This document shows, in pieces, positions 8,179 to 16,041 of a stretch of DNA of 33,297 nucleotides. Every line of letters begins with the position of its first letter. Within the stretch, counting starts at the first letter, position 1. Below the pieces are notes generated by a model that was given only the letters and a program-made list of their open reading frames with translations, was not told the origin of the DNA and ran no database searches. This DNA is from CAYVKY01 sp964452115 (GTDB taxonomy: Bacteria; Bacteroidota; Ignavibacteria; Tepidaquicellales; Tepidaquicellaceae), in the NCBI GenBank assembly GCA_964452115.1, contig CAYVKY010000008.1, positions 1-33,297 of the forward strand, written 5' to 3'. The position numbers and the translations under genes are program-made.

Positions 8179-8889
8179 CTATAAATCTCCTTTCTGAGGT
8201 CTTACGATAATATCCTCTACCAGTAAATTTTTCGGCTGAGAATATGCAAAATAAACTATATCCGCAATTGAAGCAGGGGACATCATCCTGCTGTGTTTTT
8301 TCTGGCGCGTCTTTGCATCCCACATCGGAGTTTCAGTTGCGCCGGGGAGTATGTTAGTGATTTTAATATTTTCCTTTCTTAATTCCTGCCTCGCGCAGTT
8401 TGTAAGTGCAAGCAGCGCAGCCTTTGATGCGGAATAAACGGAACTGTTTTCCATTGCCTTAACTGCAGCGACGGATAAAATATTTATAATCTGCCCTTTT
8501 TTGATTTTCATCATCTGAGGCAGCACGGTTTTTATACAGATAAATGCCCCGCGCAGATTTGTATCAATGATGGTATCGAATTCGGGAATTTTTGTATCAA
8601 GAAATGATTTAAAAACTGTCGTTCCTGCATTGTTAATCAGCACGGAAATCTTTCCGTAATTTGTGTTTATTTTTCTGACTGTGTTCTGAACGCTTCTTTC
8701 GGATGAAACGTCGCATACGATTGCGGCAGCATTGCCTCCGGCAAATTTTATTTCCGATACGAGAGAAACCAATCTGGACTTTCGCCTAGCACTGACAATA
8801 ACAAATATATTTTCTTTCGAGAAACGTTTTGCAATTTCTCTTCCTATTCCGGTGGAAGCACCGGTAACCCAAACGACAGTTTTATCCAT
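8179..8889 (-). CDS. Short-chain dehydrogenase/reductase (classical SDR)
   Basis: NAD(P)-dependent oxidoreductase of 236 residues with all the classical SDR landmarks. GASTGIG (10-16) binds the cofactor, NNAG (86-89) stabilises the fold, and Ser139, Tyr152 and Lys156 (YSASK) form the catalytic set. An Arg-Arg pair after beta strand 2 (SARRKSR) suggests a preference for NADPH. It is a paralogue of the fabG gene 13 bases upstream, shorter and diverged at the C-terminus. The substrate cannot be read. It lies where acpP often follows fabG in bacterial fab clusters, so an acyl or carbonyl substrate is plausible but unproven. Confidence 0.88.
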   Translation of the reverse strand: MDKTVVWVTGASTGIGREIAKRFSKENIFVIVSARRKSRLVSLVSEIKFAGGNAAAIVCDVSSERSVQNTVRKINTNYGKISVLINNAGTTVFKSFLDTKIPEFDTIIDTNLRGAFICIKTVLPQMMKIKKGQIINILSVAAVKAMENSSVYSASKAALLALTNCARQELRKENIKITNILPGATETPMWDAKTRQKKHSRMMSPASIADIVYFAYSQPKNLLVEDIIVRPQKGDL

Positions 8890-8902
8890 AAAAAGTTTTT
8901 AT

Positions 8903-9652
8903 TTACATCACCATACCGCCGTCAATAGCAAGCACCTGACCTGTAATGTATCCTGCCATATCTGACGACAAAAACGCAACCACATCAGCGATTTCCGAAG
9001 GTTTGCAGCCGCGTTTCATCGGAATAACTTCAAGGAAAAGTTTCCTCTGCTCATCAGTAAGCACGGCAGTCATTTCCGTTTCGACAAAACCGGGAGCAAC
9101 AGCATTCACATTAATATTTCTTGAAGCAAATTCTTTTGCGGTCGATTTTGTTAATCCGATTATTCCTGCTTTTGATGCGGAATAATTTGCCTGTCCTGCA
9201 TTGCCCATTAATCCTACGACTGAACTGATGTTGACAATCTTACCGTATCTTTGAGATGCCATTGTTCTGATAACTGCTTTCGTTGCATTGAAAGTGCCTT
9301 TCAGATTTACTTTCATTACAAGATCCCAGTCATCTTCGGTCATGCGGAGAATTAATTTATCGCGCGTGATTCCTGCATTGTTAATCAGAATATCTATCCT
9401 TCCGTATGATTTTGCAATTTCATCAAAGATTTTCTGCGCCTCAGCGAAGTCAGTGATATCAAGACTTTTACCTTCGACTGAGTGTCCCTTGCTTTTGTGT
9501 TCAGTGCAGAAATTTTCAAAATCTTCCGGAAATACTTTGTCGAGTATAATAACTTTCGCTCCAAATTCCATAAATTTTTCCGATATTGCCCTGCCGATTC
9601 CTCTTCCGCCTCCTGTGACGATGGCTATTTTATTTTCAAGTAAGTTGTTCAT
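8903..9652 (-). CDS. fabG: 3-oxoacyl-[acyl-carrier-protein] reductase FabG
   Basis: Reduces 3-ketoacyl-ACP with NADPH in each cycle of type II fatty acid synthesis. At 249 residues it is full length. It has GGGRGIG at 14-20, NNAGITRD at 91-98, and catalytic Ser144, Tyr157 and Lys161. The C-terminus has the FabG pattern NVNAVAPGFVETEMT, and it ends in VLAIDGGMVM, usual for FabG. Its place downstream of fabD (with a DUF3109 gene between) supports the assignment over other SDRs. A 54-base A/T-rich gap without a Shine-Dalgarno sequence lies upstream. Confidence 0.94.
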   Translation of the reverse strand: MNNLLENKIAIVTGGGRGIGRAISEKFMEFGAKVIILDKVFPEDFENFCTEHKSKGHSVEGKSLDITDFAEAQKIFDEIAKSYGRIDILINNAGITRDKLILRMTEDDWDLVMKVNLKGTFNATKAVIRTMASQRYGKIVNISSVVGLMGNAGQANYSASKAGIIGLTKSTAKEFASRNINVNAVAPGFVETEMTAVLTDEQRKLFLEVIPMKRGCKPSEIADVVAFLSSDMAGYITGQVLAIDGGMVM

Positions 9653-9706
9653 ATTCCTTTTTAAATTTTATTTTAATCAAGCGAATTATTTAATTCAATG
9701 AATTAA

Positions 9707-10327
9707 TTAATCTTTTTTATAATTTTCTTTGAAATGCTTTAACAGAAAATTATACATTTCATCACCAAACACATATTTTATTTCCTCCTGCGTTGCTTCG
9801 AATACCGTCTGTGTGAAATTTTCTTTGAGATGAAGCCCGCAGTAATCAAGATTTGATGAGTGGTCATCATCATATGTTATGGTATTGTCAACAACTGTAA
9901 CGGGATACATTATGCAGTACTTCGGTTTGATTGCCCATTTGTGCATATTGTTTTTCACGGATGCAAGCTGAATTGTGCAGAATCCTTTTGCGTCCTGAAA
10001 CACGCATTGTGTAATGCCGCCCTTAGTGTCATATACTTCAGTACCGATTGCAAATCCGCTCGGAAAATCAGTATCTTTTGTAAGCTCTTTATCGAACCAT
10101 TTTTTTATATCCTTTACCTGACCTTCATCCATCGAATCCATAATCATATCTTTATTCTCAAGAATTACTTCTTTGTATTCACTGTCCATATAAACTCCCC
10201 AGTTGCAGCACTGACCTGAACATAATTTCATATCACAGCCGGGAACAAAACCCTGCGTGAAAATTACCGGGTCAATTTTAAATCCTCCGAATTCGAGGAA
10301 TTTATTTTCTTTTTTATTTTCTTCCAT
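9707..10327 (-). CDS. DUF3109 family cysteine-rich protein
   Basis: A 206-residue soluble protein with cysteines clustered as CDMKLCSGQCC near residues 31-41, and further single cysteines in ITQCVF, GFCTIQ, KYCIMYP and DYCGLHL. The arrangement suggests a bound zinc, iron or iron-sulfur centre, as in the related YkgJ/CxxCxxCC-type proteins. It matches the DUF3109 family common in Bacteroidota, whose function is unknown to me. There is no signal peptide. It is wedged five bases after fabD and 54 bases before fabG, so it is coexpressed with malonyl-ACP synthesis. A link to the fab enzymes is possible but not shown by the sequence. Confidence 0.85.
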   Translation of the reverse strand: MEENKKENKFLEFGGFKIDPVIFTQGFVPGCDMKLCSGQCCNWGVYMDSEYKEVILENKDMIMDSMDEGQVKDIKKWFDKELTKDTDFPSGFAIGTEVYDTKGGITQCVFQDAKGFCTIQLASVKNNMHKWAIKPKYCIMYPVTVVDNTITYDDDHSSNLDYCGLHLKENFTQTVFEATQEEIKYVFGDEMYNFLLKHFKENYKKD

Positions 10328-10332
10328 TATTT

Positions 10333-11253
10333 TTATAAATTTGATAAATCTTCAAATGTTGATACGTTAAAAATTTCAGCATCCGGGTTAATTTTCTTAA
10401 CAAGTCCGGTTAATACTTTACCAGAGCCGATTTCATAAAATTTTGTGATTCCGTCCGCAATCATATTCCTGATTGATACTTCCCATTTAACGGGAGATGT
10501 AAGCTGGTCTTTTAGGGCAGAACGGATTTCTTCCGAATTCGTAATCGGCTGACCGCTCACATTAGTATAAACGGGGATTGCAGAATCATTTATTCTTGCT
10601 TCATCCAGCGCTGTTCTGAGATCTTTATCGGACGTACGCATCAATTCGGAATGAAAAGCACCGCTCACTTCAAGGCGCTTAGCTAAGCGGCACTTGAACG
10701 GCTCTGCCTTTGCAATTAACATTGCTTCTTCAACCGCAGTCACATCGCCTGATATTACAATCTGTCCGGGGCAATTAAAGTTCGCTGCCTGAACAATTCC
10801 TTTTACTGATGCGAGCCTGCAGATTTCTTCAACCTGCTGCCCGGACATTCCGATTATAGCAGCCATTGTACCTTGCTGAACTTCACCTGAATTTTTCATC
10901 AGTTCGCCTCTTTTTTTAACTAATTTCAATCCGTCTTCAAAAGTAAATGACTTTGCATAAGCATTTGAAGTATATTCACCGAGTGAATGGCCTGCGGTTG
11001 CATCGGCTTTAAGTTTCTCTCCGATCAATTGTGTTAAAATAAATGAATGCACAAAAAGTGCCGGCTGAGTGATATTAGTGCTTTTCAGATTATCTGCGGG
11101 CCCTTCAAAGGATACGCTGCTCAGTGAAAAACCCATTATCTCATCTGCTATTGCATAAAGCGATTTTGCTTCTTCCGAATTTTCGAATAAATCTTTTCCC
11201 ATTCCCACGGACTGTGAGCCCTGACCGGGAAATAAAAATGCTGTCTTGTTCAT
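10333..11253 (-). CDS. fabD: Malonyl-CoA:ACP transacylase FabD
   Basis: Loads malonyl groups from CoA onto acyl carrier protein for fatty acid elongation. It has 306 residues, the usual length. The N-terminus FLFPGQGSQSVGMGKDL is the family signature. The nucleophile is Ser90 in AGHSLGEY, and the catalytic histidine lies in GAFHSELM. It begins nine bases after the aspartate carbamoyltransferase stop and ends five bases before the DUF3109 start, so all three are read as one message. Neither acpP nor fabF/fabH is in the window. Confidence 0.96.
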   Translation of the reverse strand: MNKTAFLFPGQGSQSVGMGKDLFENSEEAKSLYAIADEIMGFSLSSVSFEGPADNLKSTNITQPALFVHSFILTQLIGEKLKADATAGHSLGEYTSNAYAKSFTFEDGLKLVKKRGELMKNSGEVQQGTMAAIIGMSGQQVEEICRLASVKGIVQAANFNCPGQIVISGDVTAVEEAMLIAKAEPFKCRLAKRLEVSGAFHSELMRTSDKDLRTALDEARINDSAIPVYTNVSGQPITNSEEIRSALKDQLTSPVKWEVSIRNMIADGITKFYEIGSGKVLTGLVKKINPDAEIFNVSTFEDLSNL

Positions 11254-11262
11254 ATACTGTTT

Positions 11263-12345
11263 TTATTGATTTGCAAATTTTAAAATTTCATCTTTTTTTC
11301 CGAACATAGTTGCTATGAGCGCAGTTCTTATCCACATTCCGTTTCTTTCTTCTCTCCAATACATTGCTCTCGGGTCTTCATCAATTTTTACGTCAATCTC
11401 TTTGCGCCTTGGAAGCGGATGCATAATGATGGCATTCTTTTTCATATTTTTCAGCATCTCTTTTTTCAGATGGAATTTCGAATAGTCGATGCTCTTTGAT
11501 TCGTTGTTTACATCATACTCATCCTGAATTCTCGTCATATATACTGCATCGGCATATTTCAGGTTTTTTACAAGATTGTCTGTTTCTACAAACGGCATTT
11601 TATTCTTTCTTAAAAACACTTTAATATCATCTTCAATCTTCAGATATTCCGGTGCTACATAAATCATTTTCACATCTTTATAGTGCTTCAGAAGATGAGT
11701 CAATGAGCGTACTGTTCTACCACGTTTAAGGTCACCGACCATCATTATTGTTTTTCCGTCAATACCGCCTCTTTTTGCGAAAGAATAATTTAGAGTGTAC
11801 ATATCCAAAAGTGCCTGTGTCGGATGCTGGTCTTTTCCCGAGCCTCCGTTTATTATTCTCACGGGGCGTTTTGTCCTGTTAAGAATGTAGGCGGATTTTT
11901 CAGCAAAACCTTCCTGAAAATGCCTCATAATAATCAGGTCTGCATAAGAGCTGAATGTGCGGATTGTATCTTCAGGCGATTCACCTTTAAGTTCCGATGA
12001 TGTTGATGTTGAGCGGATTTCACTGACCTTCAAGCCTAATATGTAACAGGCGCTCTGAAATGACAAGAACGTTCTGGTTGAAGGCTGTACGAAGTAAAGC
12101 ATTGCGCGCTTGTTTGAAAGCAGTGACTGAAGCCAGTCCATTCCGCCTTTGCTTTTAGCGATTGAGCGAATACGCGTTGCAGTTTCAAAAAGTTTTTCCA
12201 GAACAGGTCTGGTAAATTGCTGTGCAAAAAGACAGTCAAAAAGTTCGCCGTCTTTTTCAAAAAATTTTAATTTATCCTGAAGGGGAGCTTCAAAAAATTC
12301 CTCCCATTCCATTTTTTTTAAATCTTCTATTGTTACCTTTGCCAT
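11263..12345 (-). CDS. pyrB: Aspartate carbamoyltransferase catalytic chain
   Basis: Condenses carbamoyl phosphate and aspartate to N-carbamoyl-aspartate, the committed pyrimidine step. It has 360 residues, about 50 more than E. coli PyrB, with a charged N-terminal extension of about 37. The carbamoyl phosphate loop is PSTRT (Ser89-Thr92), and the lysine loop SELKGE and arginine MRHFQEG are present. HPTQALLD, GDLKRGRTV, the aspartate-site MTRIQDEYD and HPLPR all match ATCase rather than ornithine carbamoyltransferase or YgeW, which carry HCLP. It lies 27 bases after carbamate kinase, a less usual partner. No pyrI is adjacent. Confidence 0.9.
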   Translation of the reverse strand: MAKVTIEDLKKMEWEEFFEAPLQDKLKFFEKDGELFDCLFAQQFTRPVLEKLFETATRIRSIAKSKGGMDWLQSLLSNKRAMLYFVQPSTRTFLSFQSACYILGLKVSEIRSTSTSSELKGESPEDTIRTFSSYADLIIMRHFQEGFAEKSAYILNRTKRPVRIINGGSGKDQHPTQALLDMYTLNYSFAKRGGIDGKTIMMVGDLKRGRTVRSLTHLLKHYKDVKMIYVAPEYLKIEDDIKVFLRKNKMPFVETDNLVKNLKYADAVYMTRIQDEYDVNNESKSIDYSKFHLKKEMLKNMKKNAIIMHPLPRRKEIDVKIDEDPRAMYWREERNGMWIRTALIATMFGKKDEILKFANQ

Positions 12346-12372
12346 ATTATTTAAATTTTAATATTGTATAAT

Positions 12373-13332
12373 TTACGGATGAAATACGGTGCCTGCTTTT
12401 CCTTCGACCGCTTCATTTAATTTTTCAATGCTTGAAATGATTGCGATGTTGCCTGTTGACTGAACAAATTCAATCGCAGCCTGAACTTTCGGACCCATAC
12501 TTCCTGCCGTAAAATGTCCCTGCTCGATGTAAGTAGTGGCTTCGTCAAGATTCAGGTCTTTAAGAGTAATCTGATTTGGTTTTTTATAATTGATATAACA
12601 ATTTTCCACATTCGTGAGAATGACAAGTTTATCGGCATTAATATCTATCGCGAGTCTTGAAGATGCGAGGTCTTTATCTATAACGGCTTCCATCCCTCTG
12701 AATTCATTTTTGACATGATTGTAATATACAGGGATTCCGCCTCCGCCGACAGCTATCACAAGGTAACCGAGTGCCGACAGGGAAGAAATCAGTCTGGTCT
12801 GCATAATGCGTACAGGTTTGGGAGATGCTACCACACGTCTGAAACCCTTGCCTGCCGGGTCTTCAGCGAATTTCCAATCATTTTTTATACTGAGTATTTC
12901 ATTGACCTGTTCTTTATTATAATACGGACCTACGGGTTTTGTGAGAATTGAAAATGCAGGGTCGTTTTCATCCACTTCAACTTCAGTCAGAATTGTAGCA
13001 ATTTGTTTTTCAAAACTTCTTGAGTCAAAAACATTTTTGATTGATTTCTGCAAAGTGAACCCAATTTCACCCTGAGTTTCCGCCACGCATACATCAAGCG
13101 GCATAGGCGGTACTTTTTTAGATGCTTCGTCATTTTGAATCAATAAATTTCCGACCTGCGGACCATTTCCGTGTGTCAGAATCACTCTGTGTTCGGATGA
13201 TAATAAATCAAACAATTGATTTGCAGTATGGTCTGCAGCTTCCTCGCGCTCTTCAATCGTACCTTTGGATTTGGAGTTTAAAAGAGCATTTCCCCCAAGG
13301 GCAATAATTATCGTTTCGCTTTTTCCGGACAT
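12373..13332 (-). CDS. arcC: Carbamate kinase
   Basis: Catalyses reversible phosphoryl transfer between carbamoyl phosphate/ADP and carbamate/ATP. At 319 residues it is full length. It has ALGGNALL (phosphate-binding loop, about 12-19), LTHGNGPQVGNLL, AETQGEIGF, the lid and AVGGGGIPV glycine loop, and the closing AGTVFHP. It is the first gene of the long minus-strand run. No arginine deiminase, ornithine carbamoyltransferase, agmatine deiminase or allantoin gene is nearby, so its partner for carbamoyl phosphate is most likely the adjacent ATCase. The direction of flux cannot be read. The 178-base region upstream is divergent to the M48 gene and A/T-rich. Confidence 0.93.
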   Translation of the reverse strand: MSGKSETIIIALGGNALLNSKSKGTIEEREEAADHTANQLFDLLSSEHRVILTHGNGPQVGNLLIQNDEASKKVPPMPLDVCVAETQGEIGFTLQKSIKNVFDSRSFEKQIATILTEVEVDENDPAFSILTKPVGPYYNKEQVNEILSIKNDWKFAEDPAGKGFRRVVASPKPVRIMQTRLISSLSALGYLVIAVGGGGIPVYYNHVKNEFRGMEAVIDKDLASSRLAIDINADKLVILTNVENCYINYKKPNQITLKDLNLDEATTYIEQGHFTAGSMGPKVQAAIEFVQSTGNIAIISSIEKLNEAVEGKAGTVFHP

Positions 13333-13486
13333 AAATAAATTTTATTTATAAAACATATAAAATATTAATTATTTACCGAATCTTCAATTCGTTTTGTAGT
13401 CTGAAAAATCTTTTATTTAATTAATATGACGGAACAAAATATATTTCAGGTTGTAAAAATAAGGTTACAATGTCGAAAATTATTTA

Positions 13487-13494
13487 TATATTTG
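13487..13494 (+). promoter_or_regulatory. -7 box before the M48 peptidase gene
   Basis: TATATTTG, an exact TAnnTTTG box, 16 bases before the ATG at 13511. A weak GTTA at about 19 bases upstream could serve as -33. Confidence 0.4.
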
Positions 13495-13510
13495 AAAAAA
13501 ATAATTTAAA

Positions 13511-14332
13511 ATGAAAGCACGTTTAGCAATTTTATCAGTGGTTGTATTAATCGGAGTTTCATTCTTTTATAGCTGCGGTGCAAATTTATTTTCAATTGAT
13601 CAGGACGTACAGCTTGGAAAAGATATGGACAATCAGATTAAAGCCGATCCGGCCGGATATCCTCCACTGACGGGACACGAAGACGTCAAAAGTTATGTTT
13701 CCGGAGTTGGAAAGTCTATTGTTAACAGCACAAATCTTATTCAATACAAAAATGTTTTCCCGTATCAGTTTACTGTAATAAACGATACAATTATAAATGC
13801 ATTCTGCACACCGGGCGGATACATTTATGTTTATACCGGATTGCTTAAATTCATCGATAATGAAGCAACACTGGCAGGTGTGCTCGCTCACGAAATCGCA
13901 CACGCTGAAAACAGGCATACTACAAAAAGGATTACTTCTTATTACGGTGTGAGTCTGGCATTGAATGTCGTCCTTGGCAATAACCCAAATACGCTCGCCG
14001 ATATAATGTCAAACCTTTTTGTCGGACTTGGTTTTCTTGCGAACAGCCGCTCGGATGAAAAAGAGGCAGACGATTATTCCATCAAGTATCTTGCCGCAGG
14101 AGGCAAATATTATCCCGGTGCCATAAAATATTTTTTCTATAAAATCAAAGATGAACAGCAGAGGCTCGGACAGAACCCCGGTGCGATAGACAGACTGCTG
14201 TCAACACATCCGCTTGCACAGGACAGAATTGACAACGTATTTTCAAAATTGAGAGAGTACAATGTAACCTCCGACTCGACGAAAGGTCTGTACATTCAGG
14301 AATACCAATTTGAAAAAGCAAAATTACCATAA
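13511..14332 (+). CDS. M48-family metalloprotease lipoprotein
   Basis: Envelope zinc peptidase of the M48 family, similar to BepA/LoiP-type quality-control proteases. It has 273 residues. A hydrophobic leader ends in the lipobox FYSC, giving lipidated Cys22. The zinc motif HEIAH is at 127-131, followed by AENRH, and the third ligand glutamate lies in SDEKEADDYS at about 185. There is no TPR tail, so it is shorter than E. coli BepA. By family it probably acts in the periplasm on misfolded outer-membrane proteins; the substrate is inferred. Its stop codon shares a base with the start of the next gene, so the two are translationally coupled. Confidence 0.92.
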   Translation: MKARLAILSVVVLIGVSFFYSCGANLFSIDQDVQLGKDMDNQIKADPAGYPPLTGHEDVKSYVSGVGKSIVNSTNLIQYKNVFPYQFTVINDTIINAFCTPGGYIYVYTGLLKFIDNEATLAGVLAHEIAHAENRHTTKRITSYYGVSLALNVVLGNNPNTLADIMSNLFVGLGFLANSRSDEKEADDYSIKYLAAGGKYYPGAIKYFFYKIKDEQQRLGQNPGAIDRLLSTHPLAQDRIDNVFSKLREYNVTSDSTKGLYIQEYQFEKAKLP

Positions 14333-14901
14333 TGAAACTAAAAAGAATTTTAACATTAATATTATCCTTTATTATCTTCAACAGCATTTCTGATTTATTA
14401 TTTGCACAAAAAAATGCTTCAGAAATTGTAAGCGAAAATTATAAATTTACATTTACGATACCGCAGGATGCTTTTAATCTCAGAAAAGAAGAAACATCGG
14501 AAAAAAATGCTATTACATATGAATTTGAAACAACCGCAAATTCCGATACTATAGGCGTTTTGCTGCTTGCATTTAAATATCCCGACATTAAAAAGTTAAA
14601 TGATTTTGTATATCACATGGAAAAGGAAGTATCACTCGATATACCGAGGAGAACAGGCGATTATATCGAATTTGATTCGGTCTATTACGATGCAAAGATG
14701 GCAGTGTATAAAAATAAAAACCTCACTCACGTAATTTATTATTACAGGACGAAAGACGAATCGTCTCAGAATAATTTTACTTATCTTCTGAGATTCAAGG
14801 TTTTTACAAATTATTTCAATGATGATGTTCTGGGTTATATAAAATCCGCAGCGGCAAATTTTATTCCGCGTAAAAATATAGATATTGAATCTTCAGATTA
14901 A
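14332..14901 (+). CDS. Secreted hypothetical protein coupled to the M48 peptidase
   Basis: I do not recognise this 189-residue protein with certainty. It has a signal peptide (about 1-25, cleavage after LLFA), no lipobox and no further membrane span. The mature part alternates strands and ends in a helix DVLGYIKSAAANF. That pattern (ENYKFTFTIPQDAFNLR at the start, a final helix before FIPR) recalls PsbP/DUF1795-type beta-sandwich proteins, but this is a weak impression. The ATG overlaps the TAA of the M48 gene by one base, which suggests a substrate, inhibitor or helper of that protease. Its last nine bases overlap the convergent hydrolase gene. Confidence 0.8.
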   Translation: MKLKRILTLILSFIIFNSISDLLFAQKNASEIVSENYKFTFTIPQDAFNLRKEETSEKNAITYEFETTANSDTIGVLLLAFKYPDIKKLNDFVYHMEKEVSLDIPRRTGDYIEFDSVYYDAKMAVYKNKNLTHVIYYYRTKDESSQNNFTYLLRFKVFTNYFNDDVLGYIKSAAANFIPRKNIDIESSD

Positions 14902-15534
14902 AAATCTGTTTGAGTGCTTTTCCTGATATACTGTTGTATCGGACAAATGCCCCGGGTAAAGAATGTAACTGTCATCACATTCGGAAAATAAAATATCCTT
15001 AATAGATTTAATAATCGTATCAAAATCTCCTCCGGGGAGGTCTGTTCTCCCTATTGAATCCCGGAAGATTAAATCTCCCGTAAAAACTATTTTATTTTTA
15101 TCGTCAATGATGCACACGCCTCCGTGTGAATGCCCGGGAGTATGCAGAAATCTTAATTCTGAATTGCCTATTTTTATTTTTGTATCTTTAGTAATTTGAT
15201 TATCAATCACGGGCTTTGAATCAAGAGTGAACCCGAACATTTCACTGTATTCGAGAATATTGTCTATCAGCTTAGTATCACCGCTGTGCATATAGGATTC
15301 AATGTTGTAAAGATTTCTAAAGTAGTTTACACTAAGAATATGGTCAATATGTCCGTGAGTGAGCAGAATATACTTTACAATGAGATTATTTGAATCTATA
15401 AATGATTTTATGTATTCGAATTCATTTTCGTAATACGCTCCCGGGTCAATTAATACTGCTTCACGGGATTCGCTGTCGAAATAGATATAAGTATTTTCCT
15501 GAAAATTATTAACTACAAAAGTTTTAACTGACAT
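14893..15534 (-). CDS. Metallo-beta-lactamase-fold hydrolase (glyoxalase II-like)
   Basis: Cytoplasmic metal-dependent hydrolase of 213 residues. The metal-binding motif THGHIDH lies near residue 61, followed by HTPGHSHGG, the bridging aspartate in FTGDLIFRDSIGRTDLPGGD, and a final histidine in LYPGH. This order and the short C-terminus fit the small glyoxalase II/YcbL-like group rather than full-length GloB. The thioester substrate is not determined; the presence of bshC suggests bacillithiol-based thioesters are one option. It is monocistronic and convergent with the preceding gene, with a 9-base overlap and only a weak dyad at the junction. Confidence 0.88.
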   Translation of the reverse strand: MSVKTFVVNNFQENTYIYFDSESREAVLIDPGAYYENEFEYIKSFIDSNNLIVKYILLTHGHIDHILSVNYFRNLYNIESYMHSGDTKLIDNILEYSEMFGFTLDSKPVIDNQITKDTKIKIGNSELRFLHTPGHSHGGVCIIDDKNKIVFTGDLIFRDSIGRTDLPGGDFDTIIKSIKDILFSECDDSYILYPGHLSDTTVYQEKHSNRFLI

Positions 15535-15576
15535 TACAATATTAATTGATTTTTCTTTATATTCTGAATAACTTTA

Positions 15577-15584
15577 CAAATTTA
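15577..15584 (-). promoter_or_regulatory. -7 box for the glyoxalase II-like gene
   Basis: On the minus strand this reads TAAATTTG, an exact TAnnTTTG box, about 42 bases before the start at 15534. It lies just before the smpB start on the other strand. Confidence 0.3.
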
Positions 15585-15588
15585 ATAA

Positions 15589-16038
15589 TTGCAAACTCAA
15601 GATAAAATCAAAATAATCGGTACCAACAGAAAGGCGAATTTTCAGTATGTCATTCTTGACAGACTTGAAGCCGGCATGGTTTTGCTCGGTACGGAGGTTA
15701 AATCACTGAGAGAAAGCAAGGTTAATCTTCAGGATGCATACGGAAAATTTAAGAACGATGAACTATGGCTTGTGAATGCGCACATAAGCGAATATAAATT
15801 CGGAAATCTGAATAATCATAATCCGCTGCGCGAAAGAAAACTGCTTCTGAATAAAAGAGAATTAAAAAGATTAAAATCTAAAACATCAGAGAAAGGCCTC
15901 ACAATCGTACCGACAAAAATTTATTTCAAAGGATCGAAAATTAAAATTGAGATAGCACTTGCACAGGGAAAGAAACTTTATGATAAACGTGAGGCAGTGA
16001 AAGAAAGAGATATCAAACGAAAATTAAACAGATTATAG
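15589..16038 (+). CDS. smpB: SsrA-binding protein SmpB
   Basis: Binds tmRNA and delivers it to stalled ribosomes for trans-translation. It has 149 residues, normal length. Conserved parts are IIGTNRKANFQYVILDRLEAG at the start, GTEVKSLRESKVNLQDAY, HISEYKFGNLNNHNPLRERK and the basic tail YDKREAVKERDIKRKLNR. The only fitting start is TTG with no Shine-Dalgarno sequence, and the family N-terminus agrees with it. The gene lies three bases upstream of tyrS. Its RNA partner ssrA begins at the right end of this window, about 17 kb away. Confidence 0.96.
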   Translation: MQTQDKIKIIGTNRKANFQYVILDRLEAGMVLLGTEVKSLRESKVNLQDAYGKFKNDELWLVNAHISEYKFGNLNNHNPLRERKLLLNKRELKRLKSKTSEKGLTIVPTKIYFKGSKIKIEIALAQGKKLYDKREAVKERDIKRKLNRL

Positions 16039-16041
16039 AAT

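Noticed and set aside
11263..12345. Ornithine carbamoyltransferase or YgeW-type transcarbamylase
   Set aside because: The protein has HPLPR and MTRIQDEYD as in ATCase, not the HCLP motif of the other two.
14894..14908. Terminator between the convergent secreted-protein and hydrolase genes
   Set aside because: Only a 6-bp CAGATT/AATCTG dyad with a 3-base loop and no T run; too weak.
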